Made by a program: the position numbers and the translations under genes. Positions 18,522-27,466 of a DNA stretch of 46,980 nt are shown here, one piece after another (the first letter of the stretch is position 1; each line of letters begins with the position of its first letter). The notes beneath the pieces were generated by a model. It searched no databases. It saw nothing but the letters and a program-made list of their open reading frames with translations, and was not told the origin of the DNA. The stretch is taken from NCBI RefSeq assembly GCF_001425685.1, contig NZ_LMCY01000003.1, positions 203,831 through 250,810 of the forward strand, read 5' to 3'. This stretch comes from Massilia sp. Root335 (lineage in GTDB: Bacteria; Pseudomonadota; Gammaproteobacteria; Burkholderiales; Burkholderiaceae_D).

Positions 18522-19659
18522 AATCGCGAAATGGCTGGGCGGCGCCGCCGCCGGCGCCCTGCTGATGTACATGCTCGACCCCGACCGCGGCGGCGCGCGG
18601 CGCGCCCAATCGGCCGCGGCGGTGCGCAACGCCGGGTCGCGCACGTCCAGTGCGCTGGGCAATGTGTGGCACGGCGCCGGCGCGCGCATCGGCGCTGCCG
18701 CCGACACCCTGCGCGACGGCGCGGCCGGCCTGGCGGACGATCTCCGGACGGACGGCGCGGGAGCCGCGACGGGCTCGGCGATCGAGCGCATGGGCCGCGC
18801 CGCCAGCGACGCGCTCGACGCCGGCCTCGACAAGGCGAAAGACGGCATGGACAAGGCCAGGAGTGCACTGAGCCGCGGCGGCCAAGGCATCGGGAACGGC
18901 CTCGACAAGGCCGGCGATGCGATCGAGGAATCGTATGGCGCGCGCAGCCTGCGCGCGCGCATGCGCGACGCCCTGCAGGCGGGGCCGGACGGCGAATGGA
19001 CGCCGGCCGCGCGCAATTCGGCCCTGGCCGGCGGCGGCCTGCTGGCGCTGTATGCCCTGACGCGGCGCTCGCCGCTGGGCCTGTTGCTCGGCCTGGCCGG
19101 CGCCGCGCTGCTGGCGCGGGGCGCCGCCAACCAGCCCCTGACGGGCATGCTGCGCGGGCGCGGCATGGGCCTGGACCAGACCATCGACTTCAGCAAGTCC
19201 ATCGTCATCGACGCCGCGCCGGACGACGTGTACGACGTCTGGGCCAATTACGAGAACTTCCCGCACTTCATGTCCCACGTCGTCGAGGTGCGCGACCTCG
19301 GGCGCGGGCGCTCGCACTGGATCGTGCGCGGACCGGGCGGCAGCGAGTTCGAATGGAATTCCGTGCTCACCGAGCAGAGCCGGCCGCACCGCCTGGCCTG
19401 GCGCAGCGAGGCCGGCGCCGAGATCCCGCAAAGCGGCTCGATCCAGTTCGAACCGCAGCGCGGCGGCACGCTCGTCACCGTCCACATGTCGTACACGCCG
19501 CCGGCGGGCGTCCTCGGCCACGGCCTCGCGACGCTGCTCGGCTCCGATCCCAAGGCCCAGATGGACGACGACCTGGCGCGCATGAAGGCCTTCATCGAAC
19601 GGGGCGCCGTGCCGCGCGACGCCGCGCGCACGCGCGCCGGCAGCCGCTGGCTGCACTGA
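18493..19659 (+). CDS. SRPBCC (polyketide cyclase/START-like) protein with N-terminal membrane-proximal region
   Basis: A 388-residue protein with GGAGG before its ATG. The N-terminus has a Gly/Ala-rich hydrophobic stretch ending YMLDPDRGGARR (about 13-37), typical of DUF-type envelope stress proteins. An Ala/Asp-rich helical region (about 80-150) follows, then a second hydrophobic stretch (about 175-215), and from about 230 an SRPBCC ligand-binding fold (SIVIDAAPDDVYDVWANYENFPHFMSHV ... WNSVLTEQSRPHRLAWRS). The fold binds hydrophobic ligands or lipids in a cavity; no ligand can be named. It overlaps the PRTase gene and sits 7 bases before the esterase-like gene, so these three are very likely one operon. 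Confidence 0.82.
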   Translation: MRQTTDTGFEIAKWLGGAAAGALLMYMLDPDRGGARRAQSAAAVRNAGSRTSSALGNVWHGAGARIGAAADTLRDGAAGLADDLRTDGAGAATGSAIERMGRAASDALDAGLDKAKDGMDKARSALSRGGQGIGNGLDKAGDAIEESYGARSLRARMRDALQAGPDGEWTPAARNSALAGGGLLALYALTRRSPLGLLLGLAGAALLARGAANQPLTGMLRGRGMGLDQTIDFSKSIVIDAAPDDVYDVWANYENFPHFMSHVVEVRDLGRGRSHWIVRGPGGSEFEWNSVLTEQSRPHRLAWRSEAGAEIPQSGSIQFEPQRGGTLVTVHMSYTPPAGVLGHGLATLLGSDPKAQMDDDLARMKAFIERGAVPRDAARTRAGSRWLH

Positions 19660-19666
19660 GGCCGTC

Positions 19667-20998
19667 ATGGCAACCCCGCATGCCGTTTCCGCGATCCGCG
19701 CCGCCGCCCGCCCGCTGACGGGCGGCAAACGCGATTACGACGCCCTGCTCGACCTCGTCGGCGACGCGCGCTTCGTCCTGCTGGGCGAAGCGACGCACGG
19801 CACGCACGAGTTTTACGAGGAACGCGCGCGCATCACCCGGCGCCTGATCGAGGACAAGGGCTTCCACGCCGTGGCGGTCGAGGCCGACTGGCCGGATGCC
19901 TACCGCGTCAACCGCTACGTGCGCGGCCGCGGCGCCGACCGCGACGCCAACGATGCGTTGTCCGGCTTCAAGCGGTTCCCGAACTGGATGTGGCGGAACA
20001 CCGACGTCGCCGGCTTCGTCGAGTGGCTGCGCCACCACAATGCGCGCGCGGCGGGCCAGCAGGTCGGGTTCTACGGACTCGACCTGTACAGCATGTTCTC
20101 GTCGATCGAGGAAGTGCTGCGCTACCTCGACGAGGTCGACCCGAACGCGGCGCGCCAGGCCCGCGAACGCTATGCCTGCTTCGACCATTACCACGAGGAC
20201 AGCCAGCACTACGGCTACACGGCGAGCCTCGACCTGTCCGCGTCGTGCGAGCAAGGCGTCCTCGAACAATTGAAGCAGCTGCAGCAACGCGCCGCCGACT
20301 ATATGTACCGGGACGGCGACGAGGAAGCGTTCTTCTATGCCGAGCAGAACGCGCGGCTCGTCAAGAATGCCGAGGAATACTACCGGACCATGTTCCGGGG
20401 TCGTGTGTCGTCCTGGAACTTGCGCGACAGCCATATGGCAGAGACCCTGGACGCGCTGGCGCGCCACTTGTCGAAGGATGACGAACCGCCCAGCAAAATC
20501 ATCGTCTGGGAACATAATTCCCACATCGGCGACGCGCGCGCGACGGAGATGGGCGAGATGGGCGAGTGGAACGTCGGCGAACTGGCGCGCAAGGAATATG
20601 ACGGGCAGACGCGTCTGATCGGCTTTTCCACCTACGACGGCTTCGTCACGGCCGCATCCGAATGGGACGCGCCGGCCGAGCACAAGCGCGTCAGGCCGGG
20701 CATGCCGGGCAGCTACGAAGAGCTGCTGCACGCGACGGGCATCCCCCGCTTCCTGCTGCCGCTGCGCGACGGCGACGATCAAGTGCGCGACACGATGCTG
20801 GAACGCAAGCTGGAACGCGCCATCGGCGTCATCTACCTGCCGCGCACAGAACGCCACAGCCATTATTTTGCGGCCGAAATGGCGCGCCAGTTCGATGCCG
20901 TGATCCACATCGACCACACGACGGCAGTGCAGCCGCTCGATCCGGGTGGCGGCTGGCATTCGGACGAGCCGCCGGAAACTTATCCGACCGGTATCTAA
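19667..20998 (+). CDS. Erythromycin esterase family protein
   Basis: A 443-residue cytosolic protein of the EreA/EreB superfamily (COG2312). Conserved active-site segments are intact: LLGEATHGTHEFYEERARITRRLI with E41 and H44/H47, VAVEADWPDAYRVN, a central NLRDSHMAE, and KIIVWEHNSHIGDA. EreA/EreB hydrolyse macrolide lactones through a His-activated water. Most chromosomal homologs such as this one are not resistance enzymes and their substrate is unknown. The position in a stress operon argues for a housekeeping or stress hydrolase. It is 7 bases downstream of the SRPBCC gene. Confidence 0.9.
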   Translation: MATPHAVSAIRAAARPLTGGKRDYDALLDLVGDARFVLLGEATHGTHEFYEERARITRRLIEDKGFHAVAVEADWPDAYRVNRYVRGRGADRDANDALSGFKRFPNWMWRNTDVAGFVEWLRHHNARAAGQQVGFYGLDLYSMFSSIEEVLRYLDEVDPNAARQARERYACFDHYHEDSQHYGYTASLDLSASCEQGVLEQLKQLQQRAADYMYRDGDEEAFFYAEQNARLVKNAEEYYRTMFRGRVSSWNLRDSHMAETLDALARHLSKDDEPPSKIIVWEHNSHIGDARATEMGEMGEWNVGELARKEYDGQTRLIGFSTYDGFVTAASEWDAPAEHKRVRPGMPGSYEELLHATGIPRFLLPLRDGDDQVRDTMLERKLERAIGVIYLPRTERHSHYFAAEMARQFDAVIHIDHTTAVQPLDPGGGWHSDEPPETYPTGI

Positions 20999-21017
20999 GC
21001 CCCCCGGTCATGTATCG

Positions 21018-21165
21018 ACAATTGTGTATCCCAGGCGCGTCAATGTGAAAATTGGCGAGAATGCAACGGCCTGCACAATTGTAAAATGAACAAATGTCTT
21101 GCGAGTGTTGCGCGCCGTCATGAGTCGGTCGCGCAACCGTGCAATCGTCAACAGTCATTTGTTCA
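21018..21165. promoter_or_regulatory. Paired palindromes and inverted repeat upstream of the CsgG-like gene
   Basis: In the 180-bp spacer, the perfect 8-bp palindrome ACAATTGT occurs twice (21018-21025 and 21075-21082). TGAACAAATG at 21087-21096 is exactly reverse-complemented by CATTTGTTCA at 21156-21165. The latter ends 13 bases before the start codon, where it could mask the ribosome site or serve as an operator pair. Confidence 0.45.
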
Positions 21166-21178
21166 CTCATCGAGGGCT

Positions 21179-22162
21179 ATGAAACCAATCCGGGTATCCA
21201 TTCTTGCTGCCCTGCTCGCGGGCAGCGCCGGCCTGCACGCGCAGGAAACCAATTCCAACGTGGAACATTGCGACCGTCCGCTCGGCACACTCGCGGTGAC
21301 CGAAGCCCAGAGCGAGAGCGCGCACGCGCTGCAGAGCTATGGACTGGGCTCGCCGGTTGCGCTGCTGCGCATCATGGTGCAGCAATCGAACTGCTTCCAG
21401 GTCGTCGAGCGCGGTGCCGCGATGGCCAACCTGCAGCAGGAGCGCGCACTGGCCGCGAATGGCGAGACGCTGGCCGGCAGCAATGTCGGCAAGGGCCAGT
21501 TACAGGCGGCGGACTTCGTGATGACGCCGAACGTCCAATTCGCCGCCAACAACACGGGCGGCATCGGCGGCGCGATCTCGGACTACGGCGGACGGCTGCT
21601 CGGCGGGCTGGGCCGGATCGCGGGCGGCATCGCCGGCAACCTGAAATTCAAGGAAGCACAGACCAGCCTGCTGATCGCGGATGTCCGTTCCGGCATCCAG
21701 GTCGCGGCGGAAGAAGGCGTCGCGACGAAGACCGACTTCGGCATTTCCGGCTGGAGCTGGGGCGGCGGCGATTACTCGCGCCTGGGCGGCTATACGAATA
21801 CGCCGGAAGGCAAGATGGTCGCGGCCAGCCTGCTCGACAACTACAACCGCATCGTGCTCAAGATCCGCAACGAGCCCAGCCTCGTGCGCACGGCCAGCGC
21901 GGCCGGCAAGGCGAATGCGCAGGCGTCCACGCGCGAGGGCGTGCCGGTGTCGGCCGGCGCCAGCGTGTATGCGCGCCTCGCGACCGTCAAGGTGTACACG
22001 GAACCACGCGCCGGCAGCAAGGTGATGGGGACGCTGAAGCGCGCGGAAGAAGCGATCGCCACCGGCGAAGAACGCGACGGCTTCGTCAAGATCGACGGCG
22101 AAAACGTGTCGGGCGGCTGGGTCCAGCGCACGCTGGTGGCGACGCAGCCGGCACCGCGGTAA
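21179..22162 (+). CDS. Exported CsgG/HfaB-like protein with C-terminal SH3-like domain
   Basis: A 327-residue protein beginning at ATG 21179 with a signal peptide (MKPIRVSILAALLAGSAGLHA). The body resembles the CsgG fold: GTLAVTEAQSES, SPVALLRIMVQQSNCFQVVERG, QAADFVMTPNVQFA and a Gly-rich loop, then TSLLIADVRSGIQVAAEEG. In CsgG this fold forms the outer-membrane curli pore, but no lipobox cysteine is evident, so a true CsgG secretion role is doubtful. Residues about 265-320 form a bacterial SH3-like unit (SVYARLATVKVYTEPRAGSKVMGTL ... GGWVQRTLV) that may bind peptidoglycan. No other curli genes are near. The gene is convergent with the diguanylate cyclase with a 9-base gap. Confidence 0.75.
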   Translation: MKPIRVSILAALLAGSAGLHAQETNSNVEHCDRPLGTLAVTEAQSESAHALQSYGLGSPVALLRIMVQQSNCFQVVERGAAMANLQQERALAANGETLAGSNVGKGQLQAADFVMTPNVQFAANNTGGIGGAISDYGGRLLGGLGRIAGGIAGNLKFKEAQTSLLIADVRSGIQVAAEEGVATKTDFGISGWSWGGGDYSRLGGYTNTPEGKMVAASLLDNYNRIVLKIRNEPSLVRTASAAGKANAQASTREGVPVSAGASVYARLATVKVYTEPRAGSKVMGTLKRAEEAIATGEERDGFVKIDGENVSGGWVQRTLVATQPAPR

Positions 22163-22171
22163 GCCAGCGTC

Positions 22172-24565
22172 TCAGCGGACCTGCGCGTCGGCCCGCGGCG
22201 CGGCCGCGGCCGGCGCATCGCCCGCCGCCCGCACGACGCAGCGGTCCCTTCCGCCGTGCTTGGCCGCATACAGCGCGCCGTCGGCCCAGCCCAGCACCTG
22301 GTCCTGCGTGGGCAGCGGGCCATCCGTGCCGCGCACGAGCGCGATGCCGACGCTGGCCGTCACGGCCAGCTCGCCCGCCCCCGTCGCGAAGGGCCGCCGG
22401 ATGGTGGCCACGATCTTGGCGCCGATCCGCTCGGCTTCTTCCAGGCCCTTGACGTCTTCCAGCAGCACGACGAATTCGTCGCCGGCCAGCCGGGCCGGCG
22501 TGTCGGTCACGCGCACGCAGGCGGCCAGGCGCTGGGCGAACTCCTTCAGGACCTCGTCGCCGACGCCGTGGCCCCAGGTGTCGTTGATGGTCTTGAAGTG
22601 GTCGATATCCATATAGGCCACGCCCAGCACCTGGCGCTGGCGGCGCACGCGCTCCAGGGCCAGGCCCAGCAGCTCGCCGAACAGGCGGCGGTTGGCGATG
22701 CCCGTCAGGCTGTCGAAGCGGGCCATCTGCACGAGCCGGCTTTCCGCCTCCTTCACGCGGGTCATGTCGTGCGCCAGCGCATACACGCCCGCGACGGCGA
22801 CCGTCACCCGGCCCTGCGCCTGCACGTCCGGGACGAACGTCCATTCGAGGATGCGGTGCCGGCCCTGCGCCTGCAACGGCATCTCGAACGTGGCGCCGAC
22901 GCCTTCGAACGCCTGCTTCAGGCGCGGACGCGCCGCGTCGTAGGCCGGCTTGCCGAGGACCTCGGCCAGGTGCATGCCGGGAAGGCGGACCGGTTCCAGC
23001 CCCAGCCAGGCCTGGAACGTCGCGTTGCCGAAGCCCATGCGGTGGTTGCGGTCGATGTAGCAGATCAGCACGGGCAGGTTGTCGGCGATCAGGCGCAGGC
23101 GCTGCTCGCTCGCGGCCTGGGCCAGCTCCGCTTCCTTGCGCTCGCTGATGTCCATCGCCATGACGGTGAAGCCGACGACGCGGCCCTCCTGGTCGACGTC
23201 CGGGATCGTGTCGATCATCTGGTGGCGCGACGCGTCGTCGCTGCGCACGTCCTCGATGTGGCCGCGCTCGCCGCGCAGGGCCGCGCGGATCAGCGGTTCC
23301 AGGCGGGTGTAGCCGGCCTCGCCCAGCGCCTCGCGCACCGTGCGCCCGAGCGCCCAGTCCGGCGGCGTGCCGATCATGCGGTCGAAGCCGGCGTTGGTGA
23401 ATTCGAAACGCTCGTCACGGTCGACGTAGGCGATCACGGCCGGGACATTGTCGGCGATCGCGCGCATGCGGGCGCTCGCGCGCTCGCGCGCGTGCACGAG
23501 GTCGTGGAAGGCGCGGCCCAGTTCGCCGACCTCGTCATGCCGGGCGAGCGCCAGCACGTCGATGTCGACGCCCTCGTGGCGGACCGCGGCGACGTTGCGG
23601 CGCAGCGCGTCCAGCGGGCGCAGGCCGCGCCGCACGAGCCACCACGCCAGGATGCCCGCCACCAGCGCGAGCACCGCCGCGACGACGAGCACCGTGCGGC
23701 GCACGCGCGCCAGCGGCGCGAACGCCGCGGCCTCCGGGTTGCGCGCGCCGAGGATCCAGCCCGTCGTGGCCAGGCGCCGGTAGGTGACGATGGCGGGGCC
23801 TTCACGGTCGTCGCCGTACAGCCAGCCCTCGAACCCGTGCAGCGCGCGCGCCAGGCCGGGCTGGGTGCCGGGGCTCTCGTCCAGGCGCTCCGGCGCACGC
23901 GCCTTCGGGGGCGCGTCGATCAGCACGCCGTCGGCCGACATCAGGAACAGGTAGCCGCCGCCCGGCCGCAGGGCGTCGACCTGGCGCAAAAACCGCGCAT
24001 GCTGCAGGTCGATGCGGCCGGCCAGCACGTACAGGATCTCGCCGTGGTCGTCGAACACGGGGGCCGTCACCACCACCACTTTCGCGCCGGACAGGCGGCT
24101 CTGGAACGGGTCGGAGACGATGCCGCGCCCGCGCAGCAGGGTTTCTTCGAAATACGGGCGGCCGGCGGCCGTCAGCGGCTGGGCGCTCGGCATGGTCGCG
24201 CCCGACGCGACCAGTTCGCCGTTGCGCGTGAAGGCGGCGATGTTGACGAAGTCCTCGCTGGCGTCGGCCGTGCGCTCGGCCAGCCAGGCCTGCAGGCGGC
24301 GCGGGTCGTGGCGGGCGTCCACCGGCAACGCGGCGGCCAGCGCGGCCATCTGGCGCAGGCGCGCTTCCAGCTGGTCGTCGAGGAAGGCGGCGGCGCCGGA
24401 CAGCAGCGCATACTGCTGCCCGCCCAGGACCGCACGCAGGTCGTGTTCGGCCACGTCCACGGCCAGCGGGCCTGCCAGCAGCGTGGCGCCCAGCACCAGC
24501 ACGCCGACGGCGCCGGCCAGGCGGCTGCGCAGGGTGGTCGGAAAAGAGATGGGTCGTCGCATCAT
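22172..24565 (-). CDS. Membrane diguanylate cyclase: Cache, HAMP-like, two PAS, GGDEF
   Basis: About 797 residues from ATG 24565 (a GTG at 24577 is an alternative). An N-terminal helix (RLAGAVGVLVLGATLLAG) and a second one (TVLVVAAVLALVAGILAWWLV, about 290) enclose a periplasmic dCache-type sensor. A HAMP-like linker follows, then two PAS domains (ADNVPAVIAYVDRDERFEFTN and ADNLPVLICYIDRNHRMGFGN). The cyclase domain has FDSLTGIANRR, YMDIDHFKTINDTWGHGVGDEVL and RLAGDEF, with an RVTD inhibitory site five residues upstream. The signature is AGDEF instead of GGDEF, a variant that is often still active. It makes cyclic di-GMP from two GTP; no EAL domain is present. It is convergent with the CsgG-like gene. 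Confidence 0.9.
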   Translation of the reverse strand: MMRRPISFPTTLRSRLAGAVGVLVLGATLLAGPLAVDVAEHDLRAVLGGQQYALLSGAAAFLDDQLEARLRQMAALAAALPVDARHDPRRLQAWLAERTADASEDFVNIAAFTRNGELVASGATMPSAQPLTAAGRPYFEETLLRGRGIVSDPFQSRLSGAKVVVVTAPVFDDHGEILYVLAGRIDLQHARFLRQVDALRPGGGYLFLMSADGVLIDAPPKARAPERLDESPGTQPGLARALHGFEGWLYGDDREGPAIVTYRRLATTGWILGARNPEAAAFAPLARVRRTVLVVAAVLALVAGILAWWLVRRGLRPLDALRRNVAAVRHEGVDIDVLALARHDEVGELGRAFHDLVHARERASARMRAIADNVPAVIAYVDRDERFEFTNAGFDRMIGTPPDWALGRTVREALGEAGYTRLEPLIRAALRGERGHIEDVRSDDASRHQMIDTIPDVDQEGRVVGFTVMAMDISERKEAELAQAASEQRLRLIADNLPVLICYIDRNHRMGFGNATFQAWLGLEPVRLPGMHLAEVLGKPAYDAARPRLKQAFEGVGATFEMPLQAQGRHRILEWTFVPDVQAQGRVTVAVAGVYALAHDMTRVKEAESRLVQMARFDSLTGIANRRLFGELLGLALERVRRQRQVLGVAYMDIDHFKTINDTWGHGVGDEVLKEFAQRLAACVRVTDTPARLAGDEFVVLLEDVKGLEEAERIGAKIVATIRRPFATGAGELAVTASVGIALVRGTDGPLPTQDQVLGWADGALYAAKHGGRDRCVVRAAGDAPAAAAPRADAQVR

Positions 24566-24724
24566 GGGTGAGTGCACCGCTACGCATCGGGCCGTACCAG
24601 TATGTCATACCGCTTGAATTTCTACTAATACGAAGCAAAACATCAATTCCCTTGCTCTTGACCGGGCGGATTGGTTTAGCATTGCACTTTAGGCCCGGCA
24701 ACTTGATAACGATCCCGCGAGGAC

Positions 24725-25204
24725 ATGAGTAAATACACACTGCACGTCAACGGCAAGGCCCAGGCCGTCGACGTCGAGGCGGATACCCCGCTGCTGTGGG
24801 CGCTGCGCGATACCCTCGGTCTCGTCGGCACGAAATACGGCTGCGGCGTCGGCGCCTGCGGGGCCTGCACCGTGCACGTGGACGGCCAGCCGGCGCGCGC
24901 CTGTCAGTTGCCGGTGAGCAGCGTCGGCAAGCGCCGCATCACCACCATCGAAGGGCTGGACGCGCGCGCCATGCATCCGCTGCAGCAGGGCTGGACCGAA
25001 CTGGACGTGCCGCAGTGCGGCTATTGCCAGGCCGGCCAGATCATGACGGCATGCGCGCTGCTGAAACAGCATCCGCGTCCGACCGACGCCCAGATCGACG
25101 ACGCGATGGCGGGCAACCTGTGCCGCTGCGCGACCTATGTGCGCATCCGTGCCGGCATCCACCGGGCGGCGGACATCGCCGGCGCCGGCAAGGGCAAGGC
25201 ATGA
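24725..25204 (+). CDS. iorA: Isoquinoline 1-oxidoreductase-type molybdenum hydroxylase, 2Fe-2S subunit
   Basis: A 159-residue small subunit of the xanthine-oxidase family. The plant-type 2Fe-2S cluster cysteines are C40, C45, C48 and C60 (CGVGACGAC...C). The second, helical-bundle cluster uses C98, C101, C133 and C135 (CGYC, CRC). Electrons from the molybdenum site in the large subunit pass through these clusters. The ATG at 24725 overlaps the next gene by 4 bases at its end. The true substrate may be an aldehyde or N-heterocycle and cannot be assigned from sequence. Confidence 0.92.
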   Translation: MSKYTLHVNGKAQAVDVEADTPLLWALRDTLGLVGTKYGCGVGACGACTVHVDGQPARACQLPVSSVGKRRITTIEGLDARAMHPLQQGWTELDVPQCGYCQAGQIMTACALLKQHPRPTDAQIDDAMAGNLCRCATYVRIRAGIHRAADIAGAGKGKA

Positions 25205-27462
25205 GCCGGCCCGCCTCCCCCGCGCGCCGCCGCTTCCTCGGCCGCTCGGCCGGCGCCGGCGTCGCCCTGCTGCTCGGCGTGCAGGCCGACGGCGCCGTCG
25301 CCGCGCTGTCCGACGACGGCCAGGCCGGCGCCGCGGCCGGCGACTTCATGCCGAACGCCTTCATCCGCATCGGCACGGACGGGCGCGTCACGCTCGTCTC
25401 CAAGCAGCCGGAAATCGGCCAGGGCATCAAGACGTCGCTGCCGATGGTGCTGGCCGAGGAACTCGAGGTCGACTGGAAATCGGTCCGCGTCGTGCAGGGC
25501 GACCTGAATCCGATCTACGGGTCGCAGGGCGCCGGCGGGTCGACGTCGACGCCGGCCAACTACGACAACTTCCACCGCCTGGGCGCCACCGCGCGCACGC
25601 TGCTGGTACGCGCGGCCGCGCAGACGTGGAACGTGGCGGAGGCCGAGTGCCGCGCGGAGAACGGGGCCGTCGTGCACGGCGCCAGCGGCCGCACGCTGGG
25701 ATACGGCGCGCTCGTGCGCACCGCGTCCGCGCTGCCCGTGCCGCTCGCAGCCGGCGTCGTGCTGAAGGATCCGGCCACGTACCGCCTGCTCGGCACGCGC
25801 GTGGGCGGCGTCGACAACGCGCTCGTCGTCAGCGGCCGGCCGCTGTTCGGCATCGATACGCGCCTGCCCGGCATGCTGTATGCGACGTACGTGAAATGCC
25901 CCGTGCCGGGCGGCCGTCCCGTCGACGCCAACCTCGCCGCCGTCAAGGCCATGCCCGGCGTGAAGGCGGCGTTCATCGTCGAGGGCACGGAAAACCTGAA
26001 CGGGCTGCGGCCCGGCGTCGCCATCGTCGCCGACTCGACGTGGAACGCCTTCCGCGCCCGCAAAAAACTACAGGTGACGTGGGACGAAGGCGAAGGCGCG
26101 CGCCACAGCTGGGCGGGTTTCGTCGCCCAGGCGCAGGCCGCCAGCGGCCAGCCCGGCGCCGCCGTGCTGCGCAAGGACGGCGACGTCGATGCCGCCCTCG
26201 CCGGCGCCGCGCGCACCGTCGAGGCGAACTACGTCTATCCGTTCATCTCGCACGCGAGCATGGAACCGCAGAACTGCACGGCGTGGTTCAAGCCGGCCGA
26301 CGGCACGCTCGAGCTGTGGGCGCCGACGCAGAACCCGGGCGCGGGCCAGGCCCTCGCGGCCGCCACCTTCAACATCCCGAAGGACAAGATCACCCTCCAC
26401 ATCACGCGCAGCGGCGGCGGATTCGGGCGGCGGCTGTCGTCCGACTTCATCGTCGAGGCGGCGGCGATCGCGCAACGGGTCAAGGCGCCCGTCAAGCTGA
26501 CGTGGATGCGCGAGGACGACCTGCAGCACGACCACTTCCGCGCCGGCGGCTTCCACTTCCTGCGCGGCGGCGTCGATGCGCAGGGCAAGGTCGTCGCCTG
26601 GCACGACCATTTCGTCACGTTCGCCAACCGCGTCGACAGGAAGGAAAGCGACGGCGGCACGGCCAGCGTGCTGCTTGCGGGCAGCGGCGCCAACCTGTCC
26701 GGCGACGAATTCCCCGGCCGCTGGCTCGCCAACTGCCTGATCGAACAGACGCCGCTCGAATGCCGCATCCCGATGGGACCGTGGCGCGCGCCGGGCAGCA
26801 ATGTGTTCGCGTGGGTGTTCCACAGCTTCATCGACGAGCTGGCGCATGCGGCCGGACGCGATCCCGTAGCGTTCCGCCTCGACCTGCTGGGCGACAAGGA
26901 CCTCGTGGCCGGCACCGGCGAACGCGGCGTGCCGTACAACGTGCGGCGCATGCGCGCCGTGCTGCAAGCCGTCGCGGAGAAATCCGGCTGGGGCCAGCGC
27001 ACGTTCGCGCGCGGCCAGGGCGCCGGCGTCGCGTTCCACTTCAGCCACCGCGGCTACGTGGCCGAAGTGGCCGAGGTGACGGTGTCGAAGGAAGGCCGGC
27101 TGCGCGTGGACCGCGTCGTCGTGGTCGCCGACATCGGCGCACAGGTCGTCAACCTGTCCGGCGCCGAGAACCAGGTGCAGGGGGCCGTGATCGACGGCCT
27201 GTCGACCCTGATGTATCCGGCGCTCGACATCGACAAGGGCCGCGTCGTGCAGAGCAACTTCCACGACTATCCGCTGCTGCGCATGCCCGATACGCCGACG
27301 AAGGTCGAGGCGCACTTCCTCAAGACCGCCTATCCCGTCACGGGCCTGGGCGAGCCCGCGTTCCCGCCGCTCGCGCCGGCCGTCTGCAACGCGATCTTCG
27401 CCGCCACCGGCAAGCGCGTGCGCGAACTGCCGCTCGCGAAGGCGGACCTGTCCTGGAGCTGA
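25201..27462 (+). CDS. iorB: Isoquinoline 1-oxidoreductase-type molybdenum hydroxylase, large subunit
   Basis: A 753-residue molybdopterin-binding subunit. It begins with a twin-arginine-like signal ([19 protein letters not shown]), so the complex may be periplasmic, with the small subunit carried along. Family segments are [47 protein letters not shown], the [24 protein letters not shown] stretch and the catalytic-glutamate region [14 protein letters not shown] near the C-terminus. It overlaps iorA (ATGA). No FAD subunit or molybdenum-cofactor chaperone (XdhC type) is adjacent. Such two-subunit enzymes usually pass electrons to a cytochrome c rather than to NAD; that is family knowledge. Confidence 0.92.
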   Translation: MSRPASPARRRFLGRSAGAGVALLLGVQADGAVAALSDDGQAGAAAGDFMPNAFIRIGTDGRVTLVSKQPEIGQGIKTSLPMVLAEELEVDWKSVRVVQGDLNPIYGSQGAGGSTSTPANYDNFHRLGATARTLLVRAAAQTWNVAEAECRAENGAVVHGASGRTLGYGALVRTASALPVPLAAGVVLKDPATYRLLGTRVGGVDNALVVSGRPLFGIDTRLPGMLYATYVKCPVPGGRPVDANLAAVKAMPGVKAAFIVEGTENLNGLRPGVAIVADSTWNAFRARKKLQVTWDEGEGARHSWAGFVAQAQAASGQPGAAVLRKDGDVDAALAGAARTVEANYVYPFISHASMEPQNCTAWFKPADGTLELWAPTQNPGAGQALAAATFNIPKDKITLHITRSGGGFGRRLSSDFIVEAAAIAQRVKAPVKLTWMREDDLQHDHFRAGGFHFLRGGVDAQGKVVAWHDHFVTFANRVDRKESDGGTASVLLAGSGANLSGDEFPGRWLANCLIEQTPLECRIPMGPWRAPGSNVFAWVFHSFIDELAHAAGRDPVAFRLDLLGDKDLVAGTGERGVPYNVRRMRAVLQAVAEKSGWGQRTFARGQGAGVAFHFSHRGYVAEVAEVTVSKEGRLRVDRVVVVADIGAQVVNLSGAENQVQGAVIDGLSTLMYPALDIDKGRVVQSNFHDYPLLRMPDTPTKVEAHFLKTAYPVTGLGEPAFPPLAPAVCNAIFAATGKRVRELPLAKADLSWS

Positions 27463-27466
27463 CGGC

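Noticed and set aside
19667..20998. Macrolide resistance gene
   Set aside because: The protein is an erythromycin-esterase superfamily member in a chromosomal stress cluster with no mobile element nearby; most such homologs are not resistance enzymes.
22172..24565. Degenerate, inactive cyclase because of AGDEF
   Set aside because: The remaining active-site signatures and the RxxD inhibitory site are intact, and AGDEF proteins can be active, so inactivity is not supported.
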